A stretch of 5,532 bases of DNA from an uncultured Candidatus Saccharibacteria bacterium (GCA_938046775.1 CALIXB010000002.1:1-5532); one strand, 5' to 3'. Shown: positions 1 through 5,449, counted from the stretch's first letter. Program-made: numbers and translations. The notes: generated by a model not told the origin, from the letters alone.

Positions 1-54
1 ACTGGGGACACAAGGCTCTTCAGGCCTCTGCTCTACCAACTGAGCTAAAGAGCC
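1..54 (-). tRNA. tRNA-Phe (GAA), 3' part cut off by window edge
   Basis: Read on the minus strand, the first 54 positions of a tRNA fit the cloverleaf exactly: a 7-base acceptor strand (GGCTCTT), TA at positions 8-9, a D-arm with stem GCTC/GAGC and loop AGTTGGTA, and an anticodon stem GAGGC/GCCTT around the loop CTGAAGA. The anticodon GAA lies at 19-21, which reads phenylalanine codons. A 5-base variable region and the first strand of the T-stem (CCCAG) follow, and the window ends at T54. The 3' acceptor strand and any encoded CCA are outside the window. It diverges from tRNA-Gly across a 72-base gap. Confidence 0.93.
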
Positions 55-76
55 ACGCTGGGGATTGCTACTATCA

Positions 77-106
77 ATTATACTACAGATTGCCCGCACT
101 GTGCAA
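77..106 (-). promoter_or_regulatory. Promoter of tRNA-Phe
   Basis: On the minus strand a perfect -10 (TATAAT, 77-82) is preceded, after an 18-base spacer, by a weak -35-like TTGCAC (101-106). The predicted start near 70 would leave a 5' leader of about 15 bases before the mature tRNA end at 54, to be removed by RNase P. It overlaps the divergent tRNA-Gly promoter. Confidence 0.6.
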
Positions 107-118
107 GCGTGATAAAAT
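90..118 (+). promoter_or_regulatory. Promoter of tRNA-Gly
   Basis: On the plus strand TTGCCC (90-95, 4 of 6 matches to TTGACA) is followed by a 17-base spacer and a -10 TAAAAT (113-118). The -10 is preceded directly by TGA, giving an extended -10. The predicted start near 125 is only about two bases before the mature tRNA-Gly 5' end. The -35 region shares an inverted repeat (GCAC-T-GTGC, 96-104) with the tRNA-Phe promoter on the other strand. Confidence 0.6.
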
Positions 119-126
119 GAGAACAC

Positions 127-201
127 GCGGGTGTCGTATAACGGCTATTATGTGACCTTCCCAAGGTTGAGACGGGAGTTCGACTCTCCCCATCCGCACC
201 A
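127..201 (+). tRNA. tRNA-Gly (CCC)
   Basis: This is a complete 75-base tRNA with an encoded CCA. The acceptor stem GCGGGTG pairs with CATCCGC through seven pairs, one of them G-U. The D-arm has a short 3-bp stem around a loop containing AACGGCT. The anticodon stem TGACC/GGTTG holds the loop TTCCCAA with anticodon CCC at 160-162. The variable region is 4 bases, the T-arm is GGGAG-TTCGACT-CTCCC, and the gene ends in discriminator A plus CCA. It reads GGG glycine codons. The anticodon is not UCA, so this gene gives no sign of UGA-to-glycine recoding. A hairpin terminator follows ten bases downstream. Confidence 0.97.
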
Positions 202-211
202 GAAATTATAA

Positions 212-245
212 AAGCACCCCGCCAGTTTACGGAGTGCTTATTTTT
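212..245. terminator. Bidirectional terminator between tRNA-Gly and slipin
   Basis: AAGCACCCCG (212-221) pairs with CGGAGTGCTT (230-239) around an 8-base loop. The single C/A mismatch on the plus strand becomes a G-U pair on the minus strand. On the plus strand the stem is followed by ATTTTTAT and would end tRNA-Gly transcription. On the minus strand it is followed by TTATAATTT and would end slipin transcription, whose stop codon is at 257-259. It is shared by the two convergent genes. Confidence 0.8.
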
Positions 246-256
246 ATGGCTCGTTA

Positions 257-994
257 TTATTTCTTGCTACCACGAATCGCGTCAATCAGTTCAATTGGGA
301 AGAGCATCATCGTTTTTTGTGATGGTTCAGTGGAGATACGCTCTAGTGTATTCAGTGTACGCAGGTTAATGGCACCTTGGGTTTTTGCCAGGATCTCGGC
401 CGCTTGTGCCAGCGTTTCAGCGGCAGCTTTTTCACCATCGGCGTTGATGATGTTGGCACGACGCTCACGCTCAGCTTCGGCTTGCTTGGCCATGGCCCGC
501 TTCATATCACCCGGAAGTTCGATGTTCTGAATCTTGACATTCTCAACATCGATACCCCATTTGTCGGTCTCAGCGTCAACAATCTCCTTAATTTGCTGTG
601 AAATCTCCTCGCGTTTGGCCAAGAGATCGTCCATATCGACATTACCAGTGACATCGCGCAGGGCGGCTTGGGCAAATTGGCTGGTGGCGTAAATGTAGTT
701 GGTCGTCTCCAGCACCGCTTTTGGCGCGTTAATCACACGGAAGTAGACCACCGCGTCAACACCGACGGTGACGTTGTCCTTGGTGATGACCTCTTGCTTT
801 GGTACGTCAATTGGGGTTGAGCGTACGTCGACCGTTATAATTTTTTGGAAAATTGGTACGACCAATCGTAAACCTGGTTCCCGCACGCCAGTAAATTTAC
901 CGAGCGTTAACACTACACCGCGCTGGTATTGATTGATGACTTTAATGCCGCTTAACATGAAAATAGCTGCGATTATTAAAACTAATATTGCCAT
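257..994 (-). CDS. Slipin: SPFH/stomatin-like membrane protein
   Basis: This 245-residue protein belongs to the SPFH (stomatin/prohibitin/flotillin/HflK-C) superfamily, slipin type. These proteins form oligomeric membrane scaffolds linked to membrane microdomains and to control of membrane proteases. Visible features are an N-terminal hydrophobic segment (about residues 2-16) and the SPFH domain from about 19 (YQRGVVLTLGKF) to about 185, including the region GLRLVVPIFQKIITVDVR. A charged Ala/Glu-rich coiled coil covers about 165-205 (KQAEAERERRANIINADGEKAAAE). The conserved C-terminal patch TMMLFPIELIDAI lies at 228-240. Length is close to the usual 250-260. The start is supported by AAGGAG nine bases upstream of the ATG. 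Many slipins sit next to an NfeD gene; none is adjacent here. The gene appears monocistronic. Family assignment is firm; the specific role is unknown. Confidence 0.93.
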   Translation of the reverse strand: MAILVLIIAAIFMLSGIKVINQYQRGVVLTLGKFTGVREPGLRLVVPIFQKIITVDVRSTPIDVPKQEVITKDNVTVGVDAVVYFRVINAPKAVLETTNYIYATSQFAQAALRDVTGNVDMDDLLAKREEISQQIKEIVDAETDKWGIDVENVKIQNIELPGDMKRAMAKQAEAERERRANIINADGEKAAAETLAQAAEILAKTQGAINLRTLNTLERISTEPSQKTMMLFPIELIDAIRGSKK

Positions 995-1003
995 TTATGT
1001 AAA

Positions 1004-1034
1004 CTCCTTCTAATTTATATGTTTCATTCTAACA
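1004..1034 (-). promoter_or_regulatory. Slipin promoter (extended -10) and Shine-Dalgarno
   Basis: On the minus strand TGT (1032-1034) followed by TAGAAT (1026-1031) forms an extended -10. No good -35 stands at the expected distance. The predicted start near 1019 gives a leader of about 25 bases carrying AAGGAG at 1004-1009, nine bases before the ATG. A nearby TATAAA (just downstream) would start transcription inside the Shine-Dalgarno, so I prefer TAGAAT. Confidence 0.5.
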
Positions 1035-1054
1035 CTTTGATTAGCAAAAATAAA

Positions 1055-1074
1055 ACTAGCCGGGCACAACTAGT
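1055..1074. repeat. Inverted repeat ACTAG...CTAGT in the slipin/rarA divergent region
   Basis: ACTAG (1055-1059) and CTAGT (1070-1074) form a 5-bp dyad around a 10-base GC-rich centre. It sits where the -35 of the rarA promoter should be and upstream of the slipin promoter. It could be an operator for a dimeric regulator. On the minus strand it is followed by a T-rich run and could be a weak terminator of antisense transcripts. Its function is unknown. Confidence 0.35.
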
Positions 1075-1091
1075 CCTTTAATTTTTTGCGA

Positions 1092-1104
1092 TATAATAAG
1101 AATA
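1092..1104 (+). promoter_or_regulatory. rarA promoter -10, leaderless start
   Basis: A perfect TATAAT lies at 1092-1097. Seven bases past its last base is 1104, the A of the rarA ATG. No Shine-Dalgarno precedes this ATG, and no good -35 is visible (17 bases upstream is ACTAGT, part of the dyad). Together these suggest a leaderless transcript beginning at or within a base or two of the start codon. Confidence 0.6.
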
Positions 1105-2276
1105 TGAGTGGAAATATACAGCCCCTTGCTGAGCGGATGCGGCCGCAAAATCTGGATGAGGTGATTGGGCAGGGCCATCTGTTGGGCGAGGGTGAGCTGC
1201 TTCGTCAAATTGTTAAGCGTGGCGAGCCAGTTAGCTTAATTTTATGGGGTCCACCGGGGACGGGCAAGACGACGCTGGCGCGGATTATCGCTAGGGAAGT
1301 CAACGCAGAGTTCGTCGAACTGTCGGCGGTGACTAGTGGCAAAAAAGATGTTGAAAAGGTCATCGAACACGCCAGGCAAAATTGGAACTTGAACCTCAGG
1401 ACAGTTTTATTTGTTGATGAAATCCATCGCTTTAATAAGGCGCAGCAGGATGCGTTCTTGCCGCACGTTGAGAGCGGGCTGATTACCTTGATTGGTGCGA
1501 CGACCGAGAATCCGAGTTTTGAGGTGATCACGCCGCTACTCAGTCGGACGCGGGTGTTGGTGCTCCAGCAGCTGACCAAAGATGAAATTGTACTAGTGTT
1601 GAGGCGGGCATTGAAGGTTTTGAAACAAACCAAACAAGTGTCACCCAAAGCTCTGGACTATTTGGCGGAATTGGCGGATGGCGACGCGCGGGTAGCGCTG
1701 GGTAATTTGGAATTGGCACTGAGTTTTGGCGGCAAAGTCACGCCGGAGGTCGTCAAAGCAGCGGCTCAGCGGCGGCTGCCGGGCTATGATAAGAAAGGCG
1801 ACGCTCATTATGACGTCATCTCGGCGTTCATCAAATCACTGCGCGGTAGCGACGCGGTTGCTGCGGCGTATTATCTGGCGCGGATGATTGATGCTGGCGA
1901 AGACCCGAAGTTTATTGCGCGGCGGATGGTGATTTTCGCCTCAGAAGACATTGGCCTGGCGGGTAACGGCGCGTTGAGTTTGGCGGTCGCCACTTTTGAG
2001 GCAGTTGAGCGCGTTGGCCTGCCTGAAGCCAAATACAATCTATTTCACTGCGCCATCGCGCTGGCTCGTAGTCAGAAGTCGCGCGAGACCACCGATGCGA
2101 TGAACAACGCCTTTTCTCTGGCGCGCAAATATCCCAATTCGCCCGTACCACTCCATCTTCGCAACGCTGCCACCAAATTGATGAAAGATTTGGGCTATAA
2201 CAAGGACTATAAATGGCAAGCTGGTTTTAAGCATAAAAAAGGATTTTTGCCGGAAGAAATTAATAATGTGTTATAA
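1104..2276 (+). CDS. rarA: RarA/MgsA-type AAA+ ATPase, replication-associated recombination protein
   Basis: This 390-residue protein matches RarA (MgsA; eukaryotic WRNIP1/Mgs1), a clamp-loader-related AAA+ ATPase that acts at stalled replication forks and on DNA ends. Visible features are the N-terminal LAERMRPQNLDEVIGQ, Walker A GPPGTGKTT (49-57), Walker B FVDEIHRF (103-110), sensor 1 GATTENPSFE (131-140), an arginine-finger segment SRTR (147-150) and sensor 2 around DARVALGNLE (194-203). The C-terminal MgsA tetramerisation domain runs from about 235 to the end and includes SLRGSD, AAYYLARM and MVIFASEDIGLA. It is shorter than E. coli RarA (about 447) but all core motifs are present. The frame is open upstream to a TTG at 1086, but that codon overlaps the -10, so ATG 1104 is preferred. 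No Shine-Dalgarno is visible; a leaderless message is likely. Confidence 0.96.
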   Translation: MSGNIQPLAERMRPQNLDEVIGQGHLLGEGELLRQIVKRGEPVSLILWGPPGTGKTTLARIIAREVNAEFVELSAVTSGKKDVEKVIEHARQNWNLNLRTVLFVDEIHRFNKAQQDAFLPHVESGLITLIGATTENPSFEVITPLLSRTRVLVLQQLTKDEIVLVLRRALKVLKQTKQVSPKALDYLAELADGDARVALGNLELALSFGGKVTPEVVKAAAQRRLPGYDKKGDAHYDVISAFIKSLRGSDAVAAAYYLARMIDAGEDPKFIARRMVIFASEDIGLAGNGALSLAVATFEAVERVGLPEAKYNLFHCAIALARSQKSRETTDAMNNAFSLARKYPNSPVPLHLRNAATKLMKDLGYNKDYKWQAGFKHKKGFLPEEINNVL

Positions 2277-2305
2277 TTAGCGTATCAATATTTCTTTAAT
2301 AGGAG
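2269..2305 (+). promoter_or_regulatory. Extended -10 promoter overlapping the rarA stop, and Shine-Dalgarno of the next gene
   Basis: TGT (2269-2271) directly precedes a perfect TATAAT (2272-2277) that contains the rarA TAA stop (2274-2276). Only a weak TTGCCG (2247-2252, 19-base spacer) stands upstream. The predicted start near 2284 gives a leader of about 30 bases with AGGAG at 2301-2305, eight bases before the ATG. No terminator separates rarA from this gene, so readthrough transcription is also possible. Confidence 0.55.
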
Positions 2306-2313
2306 AAAATCAT

Positions 2314-2883
2314 ATGTCAAAACAAGAATCTCAGCAGCCGCAGTACGCGCCACAGCCTGACCCAAACGCACAATATGGCCCTGTGCCACAGCCACAGAAT
2401 ACGCCATATGAACAGCAACCAGTTAACCAGCAATATTTTGCTCAGCCACAGGCAGCCCCAGTGCAATATGTTGTTATGGCAGAGTCACTAAAGGGTGTTA
2501 AGGGATGGTTAATGTTCTTCGTGATTTGTTTTGTTATTGGTGGCATTGGTAATATAGGAATGTTTTTCCAGGCAGTAATGAACCTTAGCCAGCCTGAGAA
2601 TATTATTACTTTGATATTTGCACCGATACTAGCAGTTTTGTCGATCTGCGCTGTTGTGTTTATAGCTATGCAAAAGCGTCTTGGTAAGTGGTTGGCGGTA
2701 GCTGCGCTTATTACGGCCGGGATAAACAACACCGCAAGTATGATTGCCTCACACACATCAGGTAAATCAGGCGAGGAGACTCCAACGCTAATTGCGGGAA
2801 TCATTACTATGTTGATACTGGAAGGTCTGGTTATTCTGTACTTCTTTGTGTCACGTAGAGTTAAAGAAACGCTCGTCAATTAG
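2314..2883 (+). CDS. Four-TM membrane protein, DUF2569-like, with Pro/Gln-rich N-terminal tail
   Basis: This 189-residue integral membrane protein has unknown function. Residues 1-50 are low complexity: 25 of the 50 are proline or glutamine, with scattered tyrosines. Such a tail is likely disordered and cytoplasmic. A segment LKGVKGWLMFFVICFVIGG (59-77) follows, resembling the GWL entry to the first helix of DUF2569 proteins. Four hydrophobic segments lie at about 64-86, 97-119, 125-145 and 157-180, ending with a positively charged tail (RRVKETLVN). There is no signal peptide and no catalytic motif. The ATG has a good Shine-Dalgarno (AGGAG, 8-base spacing). The gene follows rarA by 37 bases but carries its own extended -10. 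It is convergent with typA. The DUF2569 assignment comes from helix pattern and the GWL motif; the real-gene call is much firmer than the family name. Confidence 0.85.
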   Translation: MSKQESQQPQYAPQPDPNAQYGPVPQPQNTPYEQQPVNQQYFAQPQAAPVQYVVMAESLKGVKGWLMFFVICFVIGGIGNIGMFFQAVMNLSQPENIITLIFAPILAVLSICAVVFIAMQKRLGKWLAVAALITAGINNTASMIASHTSGKSGEETPTLIAGIITMLILEGLVILYFFVSRRVKETLVN

Positions 2884-2899
2884 TTGGCTCACACTCATA

Positions 2900-2932
2900 A
2901 AAATAGCCGCTCCATTACGGGGCGGTTATTTT
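2900..2932. terminator. Bidirectional terminator between the DUF2569-like gene and typA
   Basis: A 14-bp hairpin (2900-2913 with 2919-2932, loop ATTAC) has a GC-rich core CCGCTCC/GGGGCGG with G-U pairs and A/T-rich outer pairs. The T-rich 3' arm on either strand serves as the U-tract: TTATTTTATA on plus and CTATTTTTATG on minus. It lies 17 bases after the plus-strand stop and 14 bases after the typA stop, so it ends both convergent genes. Confidence 0.88.
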
Positions 2933-2945
2933 ATAGTCAATGTAG

Positions 2946-4769
2946 TTATTGTTTATTAGCACGCTTTCGCTCATTGGCATCGAGGTAGCGTTTACGCAGG
3001 CGCAAGGACTTTGGCGTCACCTCCAGCAGTTCGTCATCCTCGATGAAGTCGATGCACTGCTCCAGGCTAAACTGCGTAAATGGTGTCAGCTGTACCGTGC
3101 CGTCAGACGATTTGGAACGCATGTTGGTTAGGTGCTTAGCCTTGCAAACGTTAATTTCAATATCTTCTTGGCGGTTGTAGATACCGACGATCATCCCGGC
3201 ATAGACTTCCGTGCCAGGTCCGACCAAGAGTTCGCCGCGCGCCTCAGCCGCCTGCAGTGCATACGGCGTGGTCGTGCCAGCTTCAAAGGCGATGAGCACG
3301 CCGCCGCGGGTCTTTGGCAATTTGCCGCCTAGCGGTTGATAGCCATATGGCAGGGAATTCATGATCACCGTGCCTTTGGTGGCGGTCAAGAGTACGTTGC
3401 GTAGACCAATGAGGGCTCGCGTCGGCAGCACATAAGTGATGCGGGTAGCACCGCTGGCGGTGGTTTCTTGCGATTTCATTTCAGCGTGGCGCACACCCAA
3501 TTCTTGGCTGATTGCGCCGATAAATTCGCTGCTAATTTCGATTTGTAGTTCTTCGATTGGCTCTTTTTCGACGCCGTCCTCAGTGATGGTCACCACTTGC
3601 GGGCGGCCGACTTCAAACTCAAAGCCTTCGCGCCGCATGGTCTCGATCAAGACGCTGAGGTGTAATTCACCGCGGCCAGACACCGTAAAGCCGATGCCGT
3701 TTTCTTCGACGCGTAGCGCCACGTTGGTTTCCAACTCTCGTCGCAAGCGGTCGCCAATTTGCCGCGAGGTGGTAAATTCGCCCTCACGTCCTTTCATCGG
3801 GCTGGTATTTGGACCGAGGTACATGCTCAATGTCGGTGCTTCAATGGCGATCGTCGGCAAGGCCTCCGGCTGTTCTTTGTCGCCAATCGTATCGCCAATG
3901 TGCGCTTCACTGACGCCGACCAACGCCACAATGTCGCCGGCAAACGCCTCGTCAAGCTCTTCACGGTTCAGCCCGCGGTAACCAAAAACTTTCTCGATTC
4001 GTGCTAAACCCGACACCTCGCCGTGCTTCAGCAAACTGACTTGCAAACCACGTTTAACGGATCCGCGTGCAATCCTCCCAATCGCATATTTACCCTGGAA
4101 GGTATCGTACTGCAGGCTGGTCACCAACATTTGGAAGCCACCATCAGCCGTAACGCTCGGTGCCGGGATGTCAGTGATAATTGCTTCAAAAATCGGCGTG
4201 AGATCGGCGTCTTCAGTCGGGTCAGTAGGAATCTCCCGCCAGGCCTTGCCGTCGCGCCCGATAGCGTAATAAATCGGATATTGCAGCTGAGCATCATCAG
4301 TCGCTAGCTCCAAAAATAGATCGCTCAGCTCATCTTCAACCTCGGCAATTCGCCGTGCTGGCTTGTCAATTTTATTGATCACCACCACTGGCTTCAAGCC
4401 CAGCTCTAGTGCCTTACTCAGCACAAACTTCGTCTGTGGCATCGGCCCTTCCTGCGCATCGACGATCAGAAGCACGCCGTCCGCCATCTGCAGCGTCCGC
4501 TCGACCTCTCCCGAAAAGTCTGCGTGTCCCGGTGTGTCAATGATATTGATTTTATAATCACCGTAAAAAATCGAGGTTTGTTTGGCAGTGATGGTGATAC
4601 CGCGTTCGTGCTCCTGATCGCCCGAATCCATGATTAATTCTTGGCTCATCTCGGCCTGGTTGTCGCGAAATGTGCGCGACTGTTTGAGCAGCCCATCGAC
4701 CATGGTCGTCTTACCGTGATCGACGTGGGCAATAATGGCAATATTTCGAATCTTACTAGCGTCCTTCAT
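2946..4769 (-). CDS. typA: Ribosome-associated translational GTPase TypA/BipA
   Basis: This 607-residue protein is a full-length TypA/BipA, a GTPase of the EF-G family that binds ribosomes and assists 50S assembly and translation under stress or cold. Visible features are G1 AHVDHGKT (14-21), the switch I region ERGITI (55-60), G3 DTPGHADF (78-85) and G4 NKID (132-135). Beta-barrel domain II covers about 205-300, followed by EF-G-like domains from about 310 to 480. The TypA-specific C-terminal domain includes RSKSSDGTVQLTP (551-563), FIEDDELLEVTP (575-586) and a basic tail. The G5 position reads YAIGRDG (168-174) instead of the common ASA/ASG-type motif. Length matches the family (about 600-615). 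An in-frame GTG at 4791-4793 would add eight residues (MLISDHIF) and has AAGGA six bases upstream. The ATG at 4767-4769 has no adjacent Shine-Dalgarno but gives the conserved N-terminus; see the hairpin entry. Confidence 0.97.
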   Translation of the reverse strand: MKDASKIRNIAIIAHVDHGKTTMVDGLLKQSRTFRDNQAEMSQELIMDSGDQEHERGITITAKQTSIFYGDYKINIIDTPGHADFSGEVERTLQMADGVLLIVDAQEGPMPQTKFVLSKALELGLKPVVVINKIDKPARRIAEVEDELSDLFLELATDDAQLQYPIYYAIGRDGKAWREIPTDPTEDADLTPIFEAIITDIPAPSVTADGGFQMLVTSLQYDTFQGKYAIGRIARGSVKRGLQVSLLKHGEVSGLARIEKVFGYRGLNREELDEAFAGDIVALVGVSEAHIGDTIGDKEQPEALPTIAIEAPTLSMYLGPNTSPMKGREGEFTTSRQIGDRLRRELETNVALRVEENGIGFTVSGRGELHLSVLIETMRREGFEFEVGRPQVVTITEDGVEKEPIEELQIEISSEFIGAISQELGVRHAEMKSQETTASGATRITYVLPTRALIGLRNVLLTATKGTVIMNSLPYGYQPLGGKLPKTRGGVLIAFEAGTTTPYALQAAEARGELLVGPGTEVYAGMIVGIYNRQEDIEINVCKAKHLTNMRSKSSDGTVQLTPFTQFSLEQCIDFIEDDELLEVTPKSLRLRKRYLDANERKRANKQ

Positions 4770-4777
4770 AAAAATAT

Positions 4778-4805
4778 GGTCTGATATTAACACAGACCTT
4801 CCTTT
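4778..4805 (-). promoter_or_regulatory. typA leader: Shine-Dalgarno followed by a hairpin before the ATG
   Basis: On the minus strand the leader has AAAGGA (4800-4805), then a perfect 6-bp hairpin GGTCTG/CAGACC (4793-4798 with 4778-4783, 9-base loop), then ATATTTTT and the ATG at 4769. If the hairpin forms, the Shine-Dalgarno comes to about nine bases from the ATG. If it does not, the nearest start to the Shine-Dalgarno is a GTG at 4793 inside the hairpin. The hairpin plus trailing T-run could also act as a weak terminator or attenuator. Confidence 0.5.
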
Positions 4806-4811
4806 AAGGTA

Positions 4812-4840
4812 ATTATATCACGGAATAATAGAGGTGGCAA
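4812..4840 (-). promoter_or_regulatory. typA promoter
   Basis: On the minus strand TTGCCA (4835-4840, five of six matches to TTGACA), a 17-base spacer and TATAAT (4812-4817) preceded by TGA form a near-consensus sigma70-type promoter with extended -10. The predicted start is near 4805, giving a leader of about 36 bases to the ATG. The -35 begins one base after the stop codon of the upstream gene. Confidence 0.75.
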
Positions 4841-4841
4841 T

Positions 4842-5324
4842 TTATTCACTTTCAAGCATGACACGCTCTGGTTTGTATGCTCGCAACATTTTTAAGGATG
4901 CCCGAGCAATTGGTCCCGCCGCCAGAAATTGCCACCAAAACGCTACGCAAAAATTCACTGGCCAAGATGAAGCGAATCTAACAGGGAAGTCGAATAATTG
5001 CGTTCCTGTCAGGATAAGGCCGATGACGCTCATAGCTATAGACATTCCAGTTACCATACATAGCGACCTAGCCAATGCGTGGGATTTTGGGCTATCTTTT
5101 TCATGAACGAGACGCTTTGCTGCTTTTTGGGCGATTTTTGATATTACAACACCTTCGACTATCATAACAATCGCGAAAATTACTGGCTGTAAAAGTAGAG
5201 CCTTTTTTAGGGATTCTATAGATATTCCAGCGTGTAAGAAAGTGTTGAATAGATTCATGAAGATTGACATAGCGAACGCCATAATGACGCCGTAAAATAT
5301 TCCTTCTCGTTTGGTGCGAGGCAT
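4842..5324 (-). CDS. Small four-TM membrane protein, tandem DUF2798 type
   Basis: This 160-residue integral membrane protein has unknown function. It looks like two copies of a DUF2798-type helical pair. Half 1 has EGIFYGVIMAFAMSIFMNLFN (7-27) and VIFAIVMIVEGVVISKIAQKA (48-68). Half 2 has SLCMVTGMSIAMSVIGLILTG (87-107) and PVNFCVAFWWQFLAAGPIAR (122-141). TM segments are near 8-30, 44-65, 86-108 and 119-143, with the basic cytoplasmic loop KAAKRLVHEKDSPKSH (68-82) between the halves. There is no signal peptide or catalytic motif. The ATG has AAAGGAG five bases upstream. It lies upstream of typA on the same strand with no clear terminator between, but typA has its own promoter. The family name rests on the motif pattern and internal duplication; I am confident it is a real gene. 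Confidence 0.85.
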   Translation of the reverse strand: MPRTKREGIFYGVIMAFAMSIFMNLFNTFLHAGISIESLKKALLLQPVIFAIVMIVEGVVISKIAQKAAKRLVHEKDSPKSHALARSLCMVTGMSIAMSVIGLILTGTQLFDFPVRFASSWPVNFCVAFWWQFLAAGPIARASLKMLRAYKPERVMLESE

Positions 5325-5357
5325 AGTTTCTCCTTTGTTTAGATAATTTTTGGCAAC

Positions 5358-5385
5358 AAAAAAGTTGCGCTTTATCGGTGCAACT
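5358..5385 (-). terminator. Terminator-like hairpin in the leader of the DUF2798-type gene
   Basis: On the minus strand AGTTGC (5380-5385) pairs with GCAACT (5363-5368) around an 11-base loop, followed by a run of six T (5358-5363). It lies about 60 bases after the predicted start and 34 bases before the ATG, so it could stop transcription before the gene. A second GTTGC (5353-5357), just after the T-run, can pair with the same GCAAC, and a third copy lies at 5429-5433. Confidence 0.6.
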
Positions 5386-5443
5386 AGGGTGTTTTATATT
5401 TACAGCATTACACTTTCGTTAAGTGAAAGCAACGTATTGACCT
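5358..5443 (-). ncRNA. Candidate attenuated leader or small RNA of about 85 bases
   Basis: The interval from the predicted start near 5443 to the T-run at 5358 would be a discrete short transcript. It holds a small hairpin (CTTTC/GAAAG or alternatively CACTT/AAGTG, 5411-5429) and the terminator hairpin. An in-frame TTG at 5430-5432 opens a ten-codon frame (MLSLNESVML) ending in TAA at 5400-5402, with AGAGG about eight bases upstream. No known riboswitch or sRNA family is recognised. It is either a regulatory leader of the DUF2798-type gene or an independent small RNA. Confidence 0.35.
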
Positions 5444-5449
5444 CTGTAG

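Noticed and set aside
1086..1103. Upstream TTG start for rarA adding MRYNKN
   Set aside because: The codons overlap the TATAAT promoter element, no Shine-Dalgarno precedes TTG, and the family motif begins shortly after the ATG at 1104.
1205..1648. Long open frame on the strand opposite rarA, and similar ones opposite slipin, typA and the two membrane-protein genes
   Set aside because: They lie entirely within well-supported genes in other frames, lack Shine-Dalgarno and promoter signals, and their translations resemble no protein family.
1104..2883. rarA and the DUF2569-like gene as a functional pair
   Set aside because: Adjacency alone supports it. The downstream gene has its own promoter and no DNA-repair feature, so a shared function is not claimed.
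5385..5410. Second promoter (TATAAA with TTAACG) inside the DUF2798 leader
   Set aside because: The -35 match is only four of six with an 18-base spacer, and the upstream consensus promoter is far stronger. AT-rich sequence gives such matches by chance.
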